From contig DATFLZ010000167.1 in the NCBI GenBank assembly GCA_035267205.1, positions 1-17,423 of the forward strand: DNA of 17,423 nucleotides, written 5' to 3'. The notes under the pieces were generated by a model. The model worked only from the letters and a program-made list of their open reading frames with translations. It did no database searches and was not told where the DNA came from. Shown here in pieces: positions 1-6,481 of this stretch. The position numbers and the translations under genes are program-made. The DNA comes from CAXMST01 sp035267205 (lineage in GTDB: Bacteria > Actinomycetota > Thermoleophilia > Solirubrobacterales > 70-9). Numbering within the stretch: the stretch's first letter is position 1; each line of letters opens with the position of its first letter.

Positions 1-187
1 CCCCAGGCTCGGACACCTCGATCCGGCCGGCGGTGACGACCAGCCAGCCACGCTCGTGAACCTGGTGCTCGCCCATCGCCTGACCGGCGTCGAGCTGGAT
101 CACGATCGCCCTGGCCTCCTTGGTCGAGTCGAGGACTTGCGGGGACTGCGCCGCGACATCGATCTCGTTCAGATCCCAGCTCTGCAT
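1..187 (-). CDS. Cupin-domain protein (3' end outside window)
   Basis: A minus-strand frame opens at ATG 187 and runs off the left edge without a stop, giving 62 codons starting MQSWDLNEIDVAAQSP. The stretch with GEHQVHERGWLVVTAGRIEV looks like the first conserved cupin motif: a His-containing turn, then a Gly-rich beta hairpin. This suggests a small single-domain cupin of the kind often annotated only as 'cupin domain-containing protein'. The substrate cannot be told, and the second metal-binding motif lies outside the window. There is no good Shine-Dalgarno. Instead a TAGTCT hexamer ends 8 nt before the ATG, so a leaderless transcript is possible. It follows the two lipoprotein genes in the same direction with a 76-nt gap, so it may have its own promoter. 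Family assignment is fairly secure; function is unknown. Confidence 0.7.
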   Translation of the reverse strand, partial: MQSWDLNEIDVAAQSPQVLDSTKEARAIVIQLDAGQAMGEHQVHERGWLVVTAGRIEVSEPG

Positions 188-195
188 CACCTGGA

Positions 196-201
196 AGACT
201 A
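196..201 (-). promoter_or_regulatory. Candidate -10 box of cupin gene (leaderless)
   Basis: On the minus strand TAGTCT is followed by 8 nt and then the ATG at 187. The same hexamer occurs in front of the lipoprotein pair (1008-1013). No clear -35 is seen. The transcript would begin at or within a base or two of the start codon. Confidence 0.35.
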
Positions 202-263
202 AAGGCCGCCGCTATCCCGGTCGCCCCGCACGCGACCGAGCCGTCGGATCGCCCCGCTCCGGC

Positions 264-578
264 TCAGGGAACCTCATACCTGTAACCGCCGTCGGAGTCT
301 GTCAGCGTCACCTCGATCGAGAAGGTCTCCCCGTCTGCCGGATCGGTTCCCGTGCAGGTGAAGTCGCTGCCCTCCTCGACCGGGATGTTCTGGATGCCGT
401 CACAGTCAACGCCTGGATCGGGGAGGCCGGACTGATCGCCGAGGCCGGTCGAGATCGTCTCCGCGGTCGCGTCGGGATCGAGCGACTCGCCACCGACGGA
501 GACTTCCGCCTCGGCGCTGCAGCCGGCCAGCGCCAGAGCCACCAGCGAGCCCAGCGCCACCGACCCGAGGGCCGGCAT
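264..578 (-). CDS. DUF4333-like lipoprotein, second tandem copy
   Basis: This 104-aa protein has a hydrophobic N-terminal segment ending in a lipobox (LALAGC, Cys at residue 19 or 20), so it should be lipidated and anchored outside the membrane. The mature part carries EVSVGG near the anchor and a Cys pair in VDCDGI and FTCTG that could form a disulfide. It ends in a strand-rich tail (GGYRYEVP). This pattern resembles DUF4333 domains of actinobacterial lipoproteins, whose role is not established. It is about half identical to the gene just upstream, so the pair arose by tandem duplication. A GGAGG-type ribosome site precedes ATG 578. Only 20 nt separate it from the upstream stop, so the two are very likely co-transcribed. 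Confidence 0.8.
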   Translation of the reverse strand: MPALGSVALGSLVALALAGCSAEAEVSVGGESLDPDATAETISTGLGDQSGLPDPGVDCDGIQNIPVEEGSDFTCTGTDPADGETFSIEVTLTDSDGGYRYEVP

Positions 579-598
579 CGCCGCACCGCGCCTCCAGG

Positions 599-946
599 TC
601 AGGATCCCCGCCCCGCTCCGCCCTGCGGGTTCGGCACGCCGTAGCGGAAGCCGCCCTCGTCGTTCGTAAGCTCGACCTCGATCGGGAACTCCTCGCCGTT
701 CGCTGGGTTGGCGCCCGTGCAGGTGAAGGTGCTCCCTTCCTCGACGTCGATGTCGCTGATCCCGTCGCAGTCGACCTCCGGGTCGGGAAGGTCGGCGGGA
801 TCACGTGGGAGGCCCTCCGCGATCTCCTGCTCGACATCGCCCTGGTTGATCGACTTGCCGCCGACCGAGACCTCGGCATCAGCGCTGCATCCAGCGCCGA
901 TCAGGGCGGCCGCGACTGCGGCGAGAAGCGAAATGCTGAGTTTCAT
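599..946 (-). CDS. DUF4333-like lipoprotein, first tandem copy
   Basis: This is a 115-aa lipoprotein. The signal peptide is MKLSISLLAAVAAALIGAGC with Cys20 as lipidation site, followed by SADAEVSVGG. The conserved Cys pair is Cys60 (VDCDGI) and Cys76 (FTCTG), with the RYGVP ending shared with its neighbour. It has a short Gly/Ser-rich C-terminal extension (NPQGGAGRGS) that the second copy lacks. I chose ATG 946 because a near-perfect Shine-Dalgarno (AAGGAGG) lies 7 nt upstream and the signal peptide starts there. A much longer open frame continues upstream through the AMP-ligase gene but is only an antisense shadow. This is the first gene of the minus-strand lipoprotein-lipoprotein(-cupin) run. 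Function is unknown; secretion and lipidation are the only firm inferences. Confidence 0.85.
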   Translation of the reverse strand: MKLSISLLAAVAAALIGAGCSADAEVSVGGKSINQGDVEQEIAEGLPRDPADLPDPEVDCDGISDIDVEEGSTFTCTGANPANGEEFPIEVELTNDEGGFRYGVPNPQGGAGRGS

Positions 947-1007
947 CTGGGTCCCTCCTTGGGTCGTGGCGCCGCCGGCGAGCGCGCGGGCGCGGGCTGG
1001 ATCCCGG

Positions 1008-1031
1008 AGACTATCCGGCACTCGGTAGCGT
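1008..1031. promoter_or_regulatory. Candidate divergent -10 boxes: lipoproteins (-) and AMP ligase (+)
   Basis: The 132-bp gap between the divergent genes contains TAGTCT on the minus strand (1008-1013) and TAGCGT on the plus strand (1026-1031). The first would give a leader of about 55 nt carrying the strong AAGGAGG site. The second would give about 40 nt before ATG 1079. No convincing -35 elements are visible, so this rests on the hexamers alone. Confidence 0.3.
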
Positions 1032-1078
1032 TGGCGCCCCCGGCTCGGCCAGCCTCCCCGCCGAGCTCCTTGACCCCC

Positions 1079-2527
1079 ATGAACTTCACCGAAGACGTGC
1101 TCGAAAGCTTCCCCGCCGCGCGACCGGCGTTGATCACCGTCGGCGCCGACGGTGAGCGCAGGGTCTGGGGCTTCGGCGAGCTGATCGCGCGCAGCGCCGG
1201 CCTCTCCGGCTCTCTCATCGCCCGCGGGGTCGGCCGGGGCGACGTCGTCATGACCCTGATCGGGAACCGGGCCGAGTGGGTGCTCTCGATGCTCGCCTGC
1301 TTCCGGATCGGCGCCGTGGCCCTCCCGTGCAACACACAGCTGCGGAGGGCCGACCTCGCCCACCGGGTTGGGACCGCGGACCCGAAGCTCGCGATCGGCG
1401 AGCAGCGCTTTCTCGACCAGCTGCCCGAGGGCGCTCCCTACATGACGCTCGAGGACGTCGCCGGCGTGCTCGACGAGGACCGCCCGCAGGAGCCCCCGGG
1501 GGAGATCGCTGAGCTGGACCCCGACGATCCCGCGCTGATCGTGTTCACGTCGGGCACGACCGGCGAGTCGCGCGCAGCAGTGCACCCGCAGCGGTATCTC
1601 ACCGGTCAGGCGCTCCAGGCCAAGCACTGGTTCGGCGCGGAGCCGGGCGAGATCGCCTGGTGCACGGCGGCGACCGGCTGGTCGAAGTCCGCCCGCAACT
1701 CGTTCATCGCGCCTTGGCTCTGCGGAGCCGTCGCGCTTCTCCACGACGGGCGGTTCGACCCCGACGAGCGGCTCGAGATCTGCGAGCGCGAGGGCGTCGC
1801 GACGCTGTGCCAGGCGCCGACGGAGTACCGGATTCTGGCGAAGCGCACCGAGCTGCGCCCGGTCGAGAGCCTGCGACGTCTGGTCTCGGCCGGCGAGCCG
1901 CTGAACCCCGAGGTGATCCGAGCGTTCCGTGAGGGGCTCGGGCTCGAGATCCACGACGGCTACGGCCAGACCGAGACCGGAGCGCTGACCGGATCGCTCA
2001 CCGGGCAAGGGATGCGGGAGGGGTCGATGGGACGACCGCTGCCCGGCATCGAGGTCAGGATCGAGGACGGCGAGCTGGTCCTCGATCCGGCGAGCTGCCC
2101 GACCTTCTTCTCCGGCTACCTCGGCTCGGAGCCGCACAGCGGCGAGGAGCCCTGGCACACCGGCGATCTGGTCAGCTCCGACGACGACGGCTACCTGTGG
2201 TTCGAGGGCCGAGCCGACGACGTGATCATCTCCTCCGGCTACCGGATCGGGCCCTTCGAGGTCGAGTCCGCGCTGCTGACCGATGAGCGCGTCGCCGAAG
2301 CCGCCGCCGTCGCCGCGCCCGACGACGAGCGCGGCTCGGTGGTCAAGGCATTCGTCGTGCTGCGCTCCGGCGAGCCCGGGGAGGCGCTCAAGGCCGAGCT
2401 CCAGGAGCACGTCAAGCGAACGACCGCTCCGTACAAGTATCCGCGCGAGGTCGAGTTCACCGAGTCGCTGCCGAAGACCGCCAGCGGCAAGATCAGGCGG
2501 GCGGAGTTGCGCGGCAGGGGCACGTGA
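1079..2527 (+). CDS. AMP-forming acyl-CoA synthetase (ANL superfamily)
   Basis: This 482-aa enzyme of the ANL superfamily would activate a carboxylic acid as acyl-AMP and transfer it to CoA. Visible core motifs in order: P-loop FTSGTTGESRAAVHP (156-170), the segment CTAATGWSKSARNSFIAPW (195-213) typical of acetyl/medium-chain acyl-CoA synthetases, YGQTET (295-300), WHTGD (359-363), hinge region GRADDVIISSGYRIGP (377-392), and the catalytic Lys471 in TASGKIRR. The usual P-K-G after the P-loop is replaced by S-R-A, an uncommon variant. The protein is some 60-80 residues shorter than typical medium-chain synthetases, mainly at the N-terminus. Start ATG 1079 is chosen because the fold begins just after it; the upstream in-frame extension is low-complexity. 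It is coupled to the MFS exporter by a 4-nt overlap. The substrate cannot be read from the sequence. Confidence 0.88.
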   Translation: MNFTEDVLESFPAARPALITVGADGERRVWGFGELIARSAGLSGSLIARGVGRGDVVMTLIGNRAEWVLSMLACFRIGAVALPCNTQLRRADLAHRVGTADPKLAIGEQRFLDQLPEGAPYMTLEDVAGVLDEDRPQEPPGEIAELDPDDPALIVFTSGTTGESRAAVHPQRYLTGQALQAKHWFGAEPGEIAWCTAATGWSKSARNSFIAPWLCGAVALLHDGRFDPDERLEICEREGVATLCQAPTEYRILAKRTELRPVESLRRLVSAGEPLNPEVIRAFREGLGLEIHDGYGQTETGALTGSLTGQGMREGSMGRPLPGIEVRIEDGELVLDPASCPTFFSGYLGSEPHSGEEPWHTGDLVSSDDDGYLWFEGRADDVIISSGYRIGPFEVESALLTDERVAEAAAVAAPDDERGSVVKAFVVLRSGEPGEALKAELQEHVKRTTAPYKYPREVEFTESLPKTASGKIRRAELRGRGT

Positions 2528-3741
2528 GCGCGCCGGGGCGACGGCTCTTCGGCCGCGTCGGCCCGGTGATGACACCGTCGCGGGCGGCGTTCGCGGGGAT
2601 CTTCGTGGTCACCGGCCTCGGGCTGCTCACGGTCGGCGCCACCCTCCCGGTCCTGCCGCTGTACGTGACCGGGCCGATCGGCGCGGGCGACGTCGCGGTC
2701 GGCGTGGTTACCGGGGCCTTCGCGGCCACGGGACTGCTGTTCCGGCCGATCGGCGGCGCCTTCGCCGACGCCCGCGGGCGCAAGCCGGTGGTCGTGATCG
2801 GCGCGCTGCTGACCATGACGGCCGGCCTGCTCTATTTCGTGCCGGCGGGAGTGCCGGGGCTGATCGTCGCGCGGCTCTTCCTCGGCGCCGGCGAGGGCAT
2901 GGTCTACACGGCGGGCGCCGCCTGGGTCGTCGATCTCGCGCCACCCGCGCGCCGGGGCCGGATCATCGGCCTCTACGGCCTCTCGATCTGGGGGGCGCTG
3001 TCGCTGGGGCCACCGATCGGCGATCTGCTGCTCAAGGCCTCGAGCTTCGAGATGGTCTGGGCCTTCACGGCGATCGCGCCGCTGCTCGGGGCGCTGATCG
3101 CGAGTCGCATCCCGGAGCCCGCCTACAGGCCGCCGCCGGGCCTCGCCGACCTCACGCTCGGCGACCGCTTCCGCCGCCTCGTCGCGCCGGAGGCCCTCGG
3201 GCCCGGCTCCGCCCTGGCGCTGAGCGTCATCGGCTTCTCCGCGCTCGGCGCGTTCATCGTCCTCCACCTGGACGCGCGCGGCATCGGTCACGGGACCGCC
3301 GCGTTCACCGCCTTCGCGGCGACGGTGGTCACGGTGCGGATCTTCGGGGGCGGCATCCCCGATCGCTTCGGCGGGGGCCGCACCGCTGCCGTGTCGGGCG
3401 GCCTGCAGGCGGTGGCGCTGCTGATCATCGCGCTCGCTCAGAGCCTTCCTGTGGCGGTGATCGGAACCGTGACGATGGGGGCGGCGTTCGCGCTCCTCTT
3501 CCCGTCCCTGGCGCTGCTGGTCGTCGACCGCGTGCCCGAGGAGCGCCGCGGCGCCGCGATGGGGACGTTCACGGCCTTCTTCGACGTCGGCTTCGGCATC
3601 GGCGCACCCCTCGCGGGAGCGATGGCCGGTATCGGCGGCTACGGACTGTCGTTCGCCGTCGCCTCCGTGATCGCACTCGGGGCGATCCCACTGGCGCTGC
3701 GTGCGGCCCGCGCTGCGCGAGCCGCTGCCGCGACCGCCTGA
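2524..3741 (+). CDS. MFS transporter
   Basis: This 405-aa integral membrane protein has about 12 hydrophobic segments in two halves. MFS motif A is clear in the loop between helices 2 and 3 (GGAFADARGRKP, 77-88). A degenerate copy sits at the matching place in the second half (GGGIPDRFGGGR). It most resembles drug/metabolite:H+ antiporters of the YfcJ/YhhS-like set, but the substrate cannot be read. GTG 2524 overlaps the stop of the ligase gene (GTGA), which points to translational coupling. An internal ATG at 2569 (residue 16) would also keep the first helix intact, so the start is uncertain. An acid-activating enzyme paired with an exporter suggests handling of one organic acid or its derivative, but that is inference. 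Confidence 0.88.
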   Translation: MSAPGRRLFGRVGPVMTPSRAAFAGIFVVTGLGLLTVGATLPVLPLYVTGPIGAGDVAVGVVTGAFAATGLLFRPIGGAFADARGRKPVVVIGALLTMTAGLLYFVPAGVPGLIVARLFLGAGEGMVYTAGAAWVVDLAPPARRGRIIGLYGLSIWGALSLGPPIGDLLLKASSFEMVWAFTAIAPLLGALIASRIPEPAYRPPPGLADLTLGDRFRRLVAPEALGPGSALALSVIGFSALGAFIVLHLDARGIGHGTAAFTAFAATVVTVRIFGGGIPDRFGGGRTAAVSGGLQAVALLIIALAQSLPVAVIGTVTMGAAFALLFPSLALLVVDRVPEERRGAAMGTFTAFFDVGFGIGAPLAGAMAGIGGYGLSFAVASVIALGAIPLALRAARAARAAAATA

Positions 3742-3745
3742 GGCC

Positions 3746-3758
3746 GCCCGGAGCGGGC
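3746..3758. terminator. Short bidirectional hairpin
   Basis: The 22-bp gap between the converging MFS and quinone-reductase genes contains GCCCG-GAG-CGGGC, a 5-bp GC stem. There is no U-run, so it is at best a weak shared terminator. Confidence 0.3.
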
Positions 3759-3763
3759 ATGCT

Positions 3764-4774
3764 TCAGGCCGCGGCGCCGACCAGGTCGCGGCGGTGCTCG
3801 CCGCTGAGGTCCTGGTCCGGCCCCTTGGGCACGATCCGTGAGGGATTGAGCCTGTCGTGGGTCATGTAGTAGTGGCGCTTGATCTGGTCGAGGACAACGG
3901 TCTCGGCGATCCCCGGCTGTTGGTAGAGGTCCCGTGTGTAGCCGTACAGATGCGGGTACTCGACGAGCTTCCGCAGGTTGCAGCGGAAGTGGTTGTGGTA
4001 GACGGGATCAAAGCGGACCAGCGTGGTGAACAGCCGCCAGTCGGCCTCGGTGATCCGATCACCGGCCAGGTACCGGCGCTCCGAGAGCAGATCCTCGAGC
4101 CAGTCGAGCGCCTCGAACAGCCGGTCGAAGGCATCCTCGTAGGCCTCCTGGCTGCTCGCGAAGCCGGCCCGGTAGACGCCGTTGTTGACCTCGGCGTAGA
4201 CCCGCTCGTTGATCCCGTCGATCTCGTCGGCGAGCTCCGCCGGATACAGGTCGAGCTCGGGCCGCTCCGCGAACGCGTCGAACTCCGAGCCCAGCATCCG
4301 GATGATCTCGGCGCTCTCGTTGTTGACGGCTCTGCCCGTCTCGGTGTCCCAGAGCACCGGAACGCTCACGTGACCTGCGAAGTTCGGGTCGGTGGCGCGA
4401 TACGCCTCCGAGAGGAACTGGAAGCCGGCGATCGGATCCGGGCCGACGCCGGGCAGGCCTTCGCTGGGGGCTGGACCCTTTTCCTGGGTTTCGCCGAAGC
4501 GCCAGCCGCGCTCGTCGCGAAGGGGATCGACGACCGACATCGAGATCGCCCCCTCCAGCCCCTTGAGGCGGCGGACGATCACCGCGCGGGAGGCCCAGGG
4601 GCAGGCGTAGGAGACGTACAGGTGGTAGCGGTTGGGCTCGGCGCGATAGCCGCTGGAGCCGTCGGCCGAGACCCAGTCACGAAAGGCGGTCGCGCCGCGA
4701 ACGAACTCGCCCGAGATACCGCTCGAGCTCCCGTCCGCCGCCCCGCGAACCGCCCTGTGCTCGCCATCCGCCAT
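3764..4774 (-). CDS. Glutathionyl-hydroquinone-reductase-type GST (Xi class)
   Basis: This 336-aa protein matches the Xi-class GST family (YqjG/PcpF/ECM4), which reductively removes the thiol from S-glutathionyl-hydroquinones. The catalytic Cys58 lies in YVSYACPWASR (53-63), followed by the family signature RLKGLE (69-74). The thioredoxin-fold thiol site is VPVLWD (138-143) with NNESAEIIRML (151-161). The helical C-terminal domain carries GDRITEADWRLFTTLVRFD. Length is usual for the family. ATG 4774 overlaps the stop of the upstream hydrolase by one base (TGATG). It is the last gene of a three-gene operon whose other members resemble B. subtilis MhqO/E and MhqD, so a role in clearing quinone-thiol adducts fits well. 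Many actinobacteria use mycothiol rather than glutathione, so the thiol partner is open. Confidence 0.9.
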   Translation of the reverse strand: MADGEHRAVRGAADGSSSGISGEFVRGATAFRDWVSADGSSGYRAEPNRYHLYVSYACPWASRAVIVRRLKGLEGAISMSVVDPLRDERGWRFGETQEKGPAPSEGLPGVGPDPIAGFQFLSEAYRATDPNFAGHVSVPVLWDTETGRAVNNESAEIIRMLGSEFDAFAERPELDLYPAELADEIDGINERVYAEVNNGVYRAGFASSQEAYEDAFDRLFEALDWLEDLLSERRYLAGDRITEADWRLFTTLVRFDPVYHNHFRCNLRKLVEYPHLYGYTRDLYQQPGIAETVVLDQIKRHYYMTHDRLNPSRIVPKGPDQDLSGEHRRDLVGAAA

Positions 4775-5448
4775 CAGCCGCTCACCCCGGTGGGAATCCG
4801 GTTCGCCACGAACCCGCGAGCGGCCGCGACCGATTCCGGCGCGATCGCGTGACCCACGTCGGTCTCGAGATGCTCGACCTGCAGGCCGGAGGCGCGCAGC
4901 TCCTCGGCAGCCCGCCGGCCGAAGCCGGCCTCGATCACGGGGTCCGCGGCTCCATGGTGGATCTGCACGGCGAGGCCCTCGCGCTCCTCGACCTCGATCT
5001 CGAATCGCTCGACCTCGGGGATGAACCCGGAGATCGCGAGCAGTCCCGCCGGCGTCGGCCTTCCCTCCCCGAGCCCGATCGCGTAGGACATGACCGCCCC
5101 CTGCGAGAAGCCGCCCAGGACCGTCCGATCCCAGTCGATGCCGCGCTCGGCCAGCGTGCGGTCGAGGAGCTCGGCGAGGGCCGCGTAGGAGGCGTGGAAG
5201 GTCTCCTCGTGGGGGAAGCCGATGCGCTCGACGATGTACCAGTGCCTGCCCCCGGGGGCCATGCCCTGAATCGGGGCACCGGTCGTGATCCCGAGCAGGC
5301 GCCGCTCGGGATCGAGCGCCTCCAGCAGGGGAAAGAGATCGTGCTCGTCGGCGCCCCGGCCGTGGTTGAGGATCAGGGCTCCTGCCGGCTCGGGCTCCGC
5401 GGGCTCACGGAGCAACAGGTCGACGTCTCCGAAGCGGGCGGTGGTCAT
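4774..5448 (-). CDS. Phospholipase/carboxylesterase-family alpha/beta hydrolase (MhqD-like)
   Basis: This is a 224-aa alpha/beta hydrolase of the phospholipase/carboxylesterase family. The oxyanion-side motif is LILNHGRGADEHDL (25-38). The nucleophile is Ser115 in GGFSQGAVMS, the acid Asp169 in HHGAADPVI, and the base His200 in DVGHAI. Length is typical for bacterial members. MhqD of B. subtilis belongs to this family and is co-induced with the MhqE dioxygenase by hydroquinones and catechols. Here the gene overlaps the dioxygenase upstream by 4 nt (ATGA) and the hydroquinone reductase downstream by 1 nt, so all three should be made from one message. Hydrolysis of the ring-cleavage product or of an ester conjugate is plausible but not shown by sequence. 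Confidence 0.87.
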   Translation of the reverse strand: MTTARFGDVDLLLREPAEPEPAGALILNHGRGADEHDLFPLLEALDPERRLLGITTGAPIQGMAPGGRHWYIVERIGFPHEETFHASYAALAELLDRTLAERGIDWDRTVLGGFSQGAVMSYAIGLGEGRPTPAGLLAISGFIPEVERFEIEVEEREGLAVQIHHGAADPVIEAGFGRRAAEELRASGLQVEHLETDVGHAIAPESVAAARGFVANRIPTGVSG

Positions 5449-6371
5449 CGGACCTGCTCCGCCCGCGGGTCGGTCAGCGGGGTCAGCTTCGGCTCGACCT
5501 GATCCCGGAGGTGCTCGTAGTCCGGCGGCAGCGAGAGCTTGGTCCCGAGCGACTCCAGCGGCTCGTCCACCGTGAAACCGGGCCCGAGGGTCGCGATCTC
5601 GAACAGAACTCCGCTGGGCTCACGGAAGTAGACCGAGCGGAAATAGTGGCGGTCGATGACGGGCGTCGGGCGCGCGCCGCCCTCGCCCGCCCGCTCACGC
5701 CAGGCCTCCAGCTCGCTCGGCTCGGAGGCCCAGGCGACGTGATGCACCGTCCCGGCGCCACCGAGTCCGCGCTCCGCGGGCGGCTCGTCGTAGCCGAGGA
5801 GGCCGCCGCGACTCCCGCCGCGGGCCTCCCACTCGGCGTCGCTTTCGCCGAGGCGCGCGAACCCGAGCGACTCCAACAGCCGGGTGCTGGCCGACGGCGC
5901 GCCGGCGTAGGCGCGCACGCCGTCGAAGCCCCGGAGCGCCATCTCTGCCGGCACCTCGGGATGGTCGGCGATCAGCGGAGCGTCATCGACATCCGTAGCC
6001 CGGAGCTCGTGCCCCAGGCCCTCGGGGTCAGCGAAGCGCAGCGAACGCTCAGCCCGATCGGTGTCGAGCCCGGCGTCGCCGAGCCGAGCGGCCCAGAAGT
6101 CGAGCGCCTCCGGGGAGCCGACCCGCCAGCCGACGGTGTGGACCATGCCGGCGCCGGCCCGCCCCTCGGGCGCGCCGGGGAACTCGAAGAACGTGATGTC
6201 GGAGCCCGCGGAGCCCTGCTCATCGGCGAAGAAGAGGTGGTAGACGCTGGGCTCGTCCTGATTCACGGTCTTCTTGACCAGCCGTAGTCCCATCACACCG
6301 ACGTAGAAATCGACGTTCTTCTGGGCCTCCGCGGTGATCGCGGTTACGTGGTGGACTCCTTCGAGCTGCAT
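5445..6371 (-). CDS. VOC-family ring-cleaving dioxygenase (MhqO/MhqE-like)
   Basis: This 308-aa protein is built from two glyoxalase/VOC modules. The N-terminal one opens with GVHHVTAI and contains NVDFYVGVMGLRLVKKTVNQD. The second holds GTVHHVAWAS and SGVLFEIAT. Likely metal ligands are His8, His211 and Glu258, the 2-His-1-Glu set of extradiol-type enzymes. The KKTVNQD block and total length fit the 'ring-cleaving dioxygenase' group containing B. subtilis MhqO and MhqE. ATG 6371 is chosen because GGAG lies 7 nt upstream and the domain starts at once. The longer frame to 6440 would run through the promoter. It is the first gene of the operon and diverges from the MarR gene. Cleavage of hydroquinone or catechol rings is the family-based prediction. 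Confidence 0.9.
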   Translation of the reverse strand: MQLEGVHHVTAITAEAQKNVDFYVGVMGLRLVKKTVNQDEPSVYHLFFADEQGSAGSDITFFEFPGAPEGRAGAGMVHTVGWRVGSPEALDFWAARLGDAGLDTDRAERSLRFADPEGLGHELRATDVDDAPLIADHPEVPAEMALRGFDGVRAYAGAPSASTRLLESLGFARLGESDAEWEARGGSRGGLLGYDEPPAERGLGGAGTVHHVAWASEPSELEAWRERAGEGGARPTPVIDRHYFRSVYFREPSGVLFEIATLGPGFTVDEPLESLGTKLSLPPDYEHLRDQVEPKLTPLTDPRAEQVR

Positions 6372-6417
6372 GGGATCTCCGTCTCTGTCGCCGGCCCGTC
6401 CGGCCGGTAGGCGTTGT

Positions 6418-6429
6418 TTGCTTGCGCAA
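6418..6429. promoter_or_regulatory. Candidate MarR operator 1 (TTGC-N4-GCAA)
   Basis: The inverted repeat TTGCTTGCGCAA lies at the predicted transcription start of the dioxygenase operon, directly downstream of its -10 box. A bound repressor here would block initiation or clearance. It matches operator 2 in 10 of 12 positions, with centres 28 bp apart. Confidence 0.6.
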
Positions 6430-6457
6430 CTATACCGCAAACTAGTTGCATTCGCAA
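6429..6457 (-). promoter_or_regulatory. Promoter of the quinone-detoxification operon
   Basis: On the minus strand TTGCGA (6452-6457), a 17-nt spacer and TATAGT (6429-6434) make a strong sigma-70-type promoter. The start would be near 6422, giving a leader of about 50 nt with GGAG before ATG 6371. The near-palindrome GCAAACTAGTTGC (6437-6449) fills most of the spacer, and the two TTGC-N4-GCAA repeats cover the -35 and the start site. The arrangement is that of a repressed, inducible promoter. Confidence 0.7.
6446..6457. promoter_or_regulatory. Candidate MarR operator 2 (TTGC-N4-GCAA)
   Basis: The inverted repeat TTGCATTCGCAA covers the -35 boxes of both divergent promoters, which abut at 6451/6452. 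Binding here would repress the operon and the regulator's own gene together, the usual MarR autoregulation. Confidence 0.6.
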
Positions 6458-6475
6458 AATATGATCCTCTACGAT
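6446..6475 (+). promoter_or_regulatory. Leaderless promoter of the MarR regulator
   Basis: TTGCAT (6446-6451), 18 nt, TACGAT (6470-6475), then 6 nt to GTG 6482. The predicted start site coincides with the initiation codon, and no Shine-Dalgarno is present. This is the reason for choosing GTG 6482 over upstream in-frame TTG 6446 or ATG 6461, both of which lie within or before the promoter. Confidence 0.55.
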
Positions 6476-6481
6476 CTACCC

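Noticed and set aside
120..644. 174-codon plus-strand frame across the cupin start and the second lipoprotein
   Set aside because: It is antisense to a lipoprotein with lipobox and ribosome site and to the cupin start. No domain pattern.
599..2575. 658-codon minus-strand open frame through the AMP-ligase gene
   Set aside because: Only its last 115 codons (from ATG 946) are real. The rest is Arg/Gly/Ala-rich antisense of a clear ANL enzyme, an effect of high GC at third positions.
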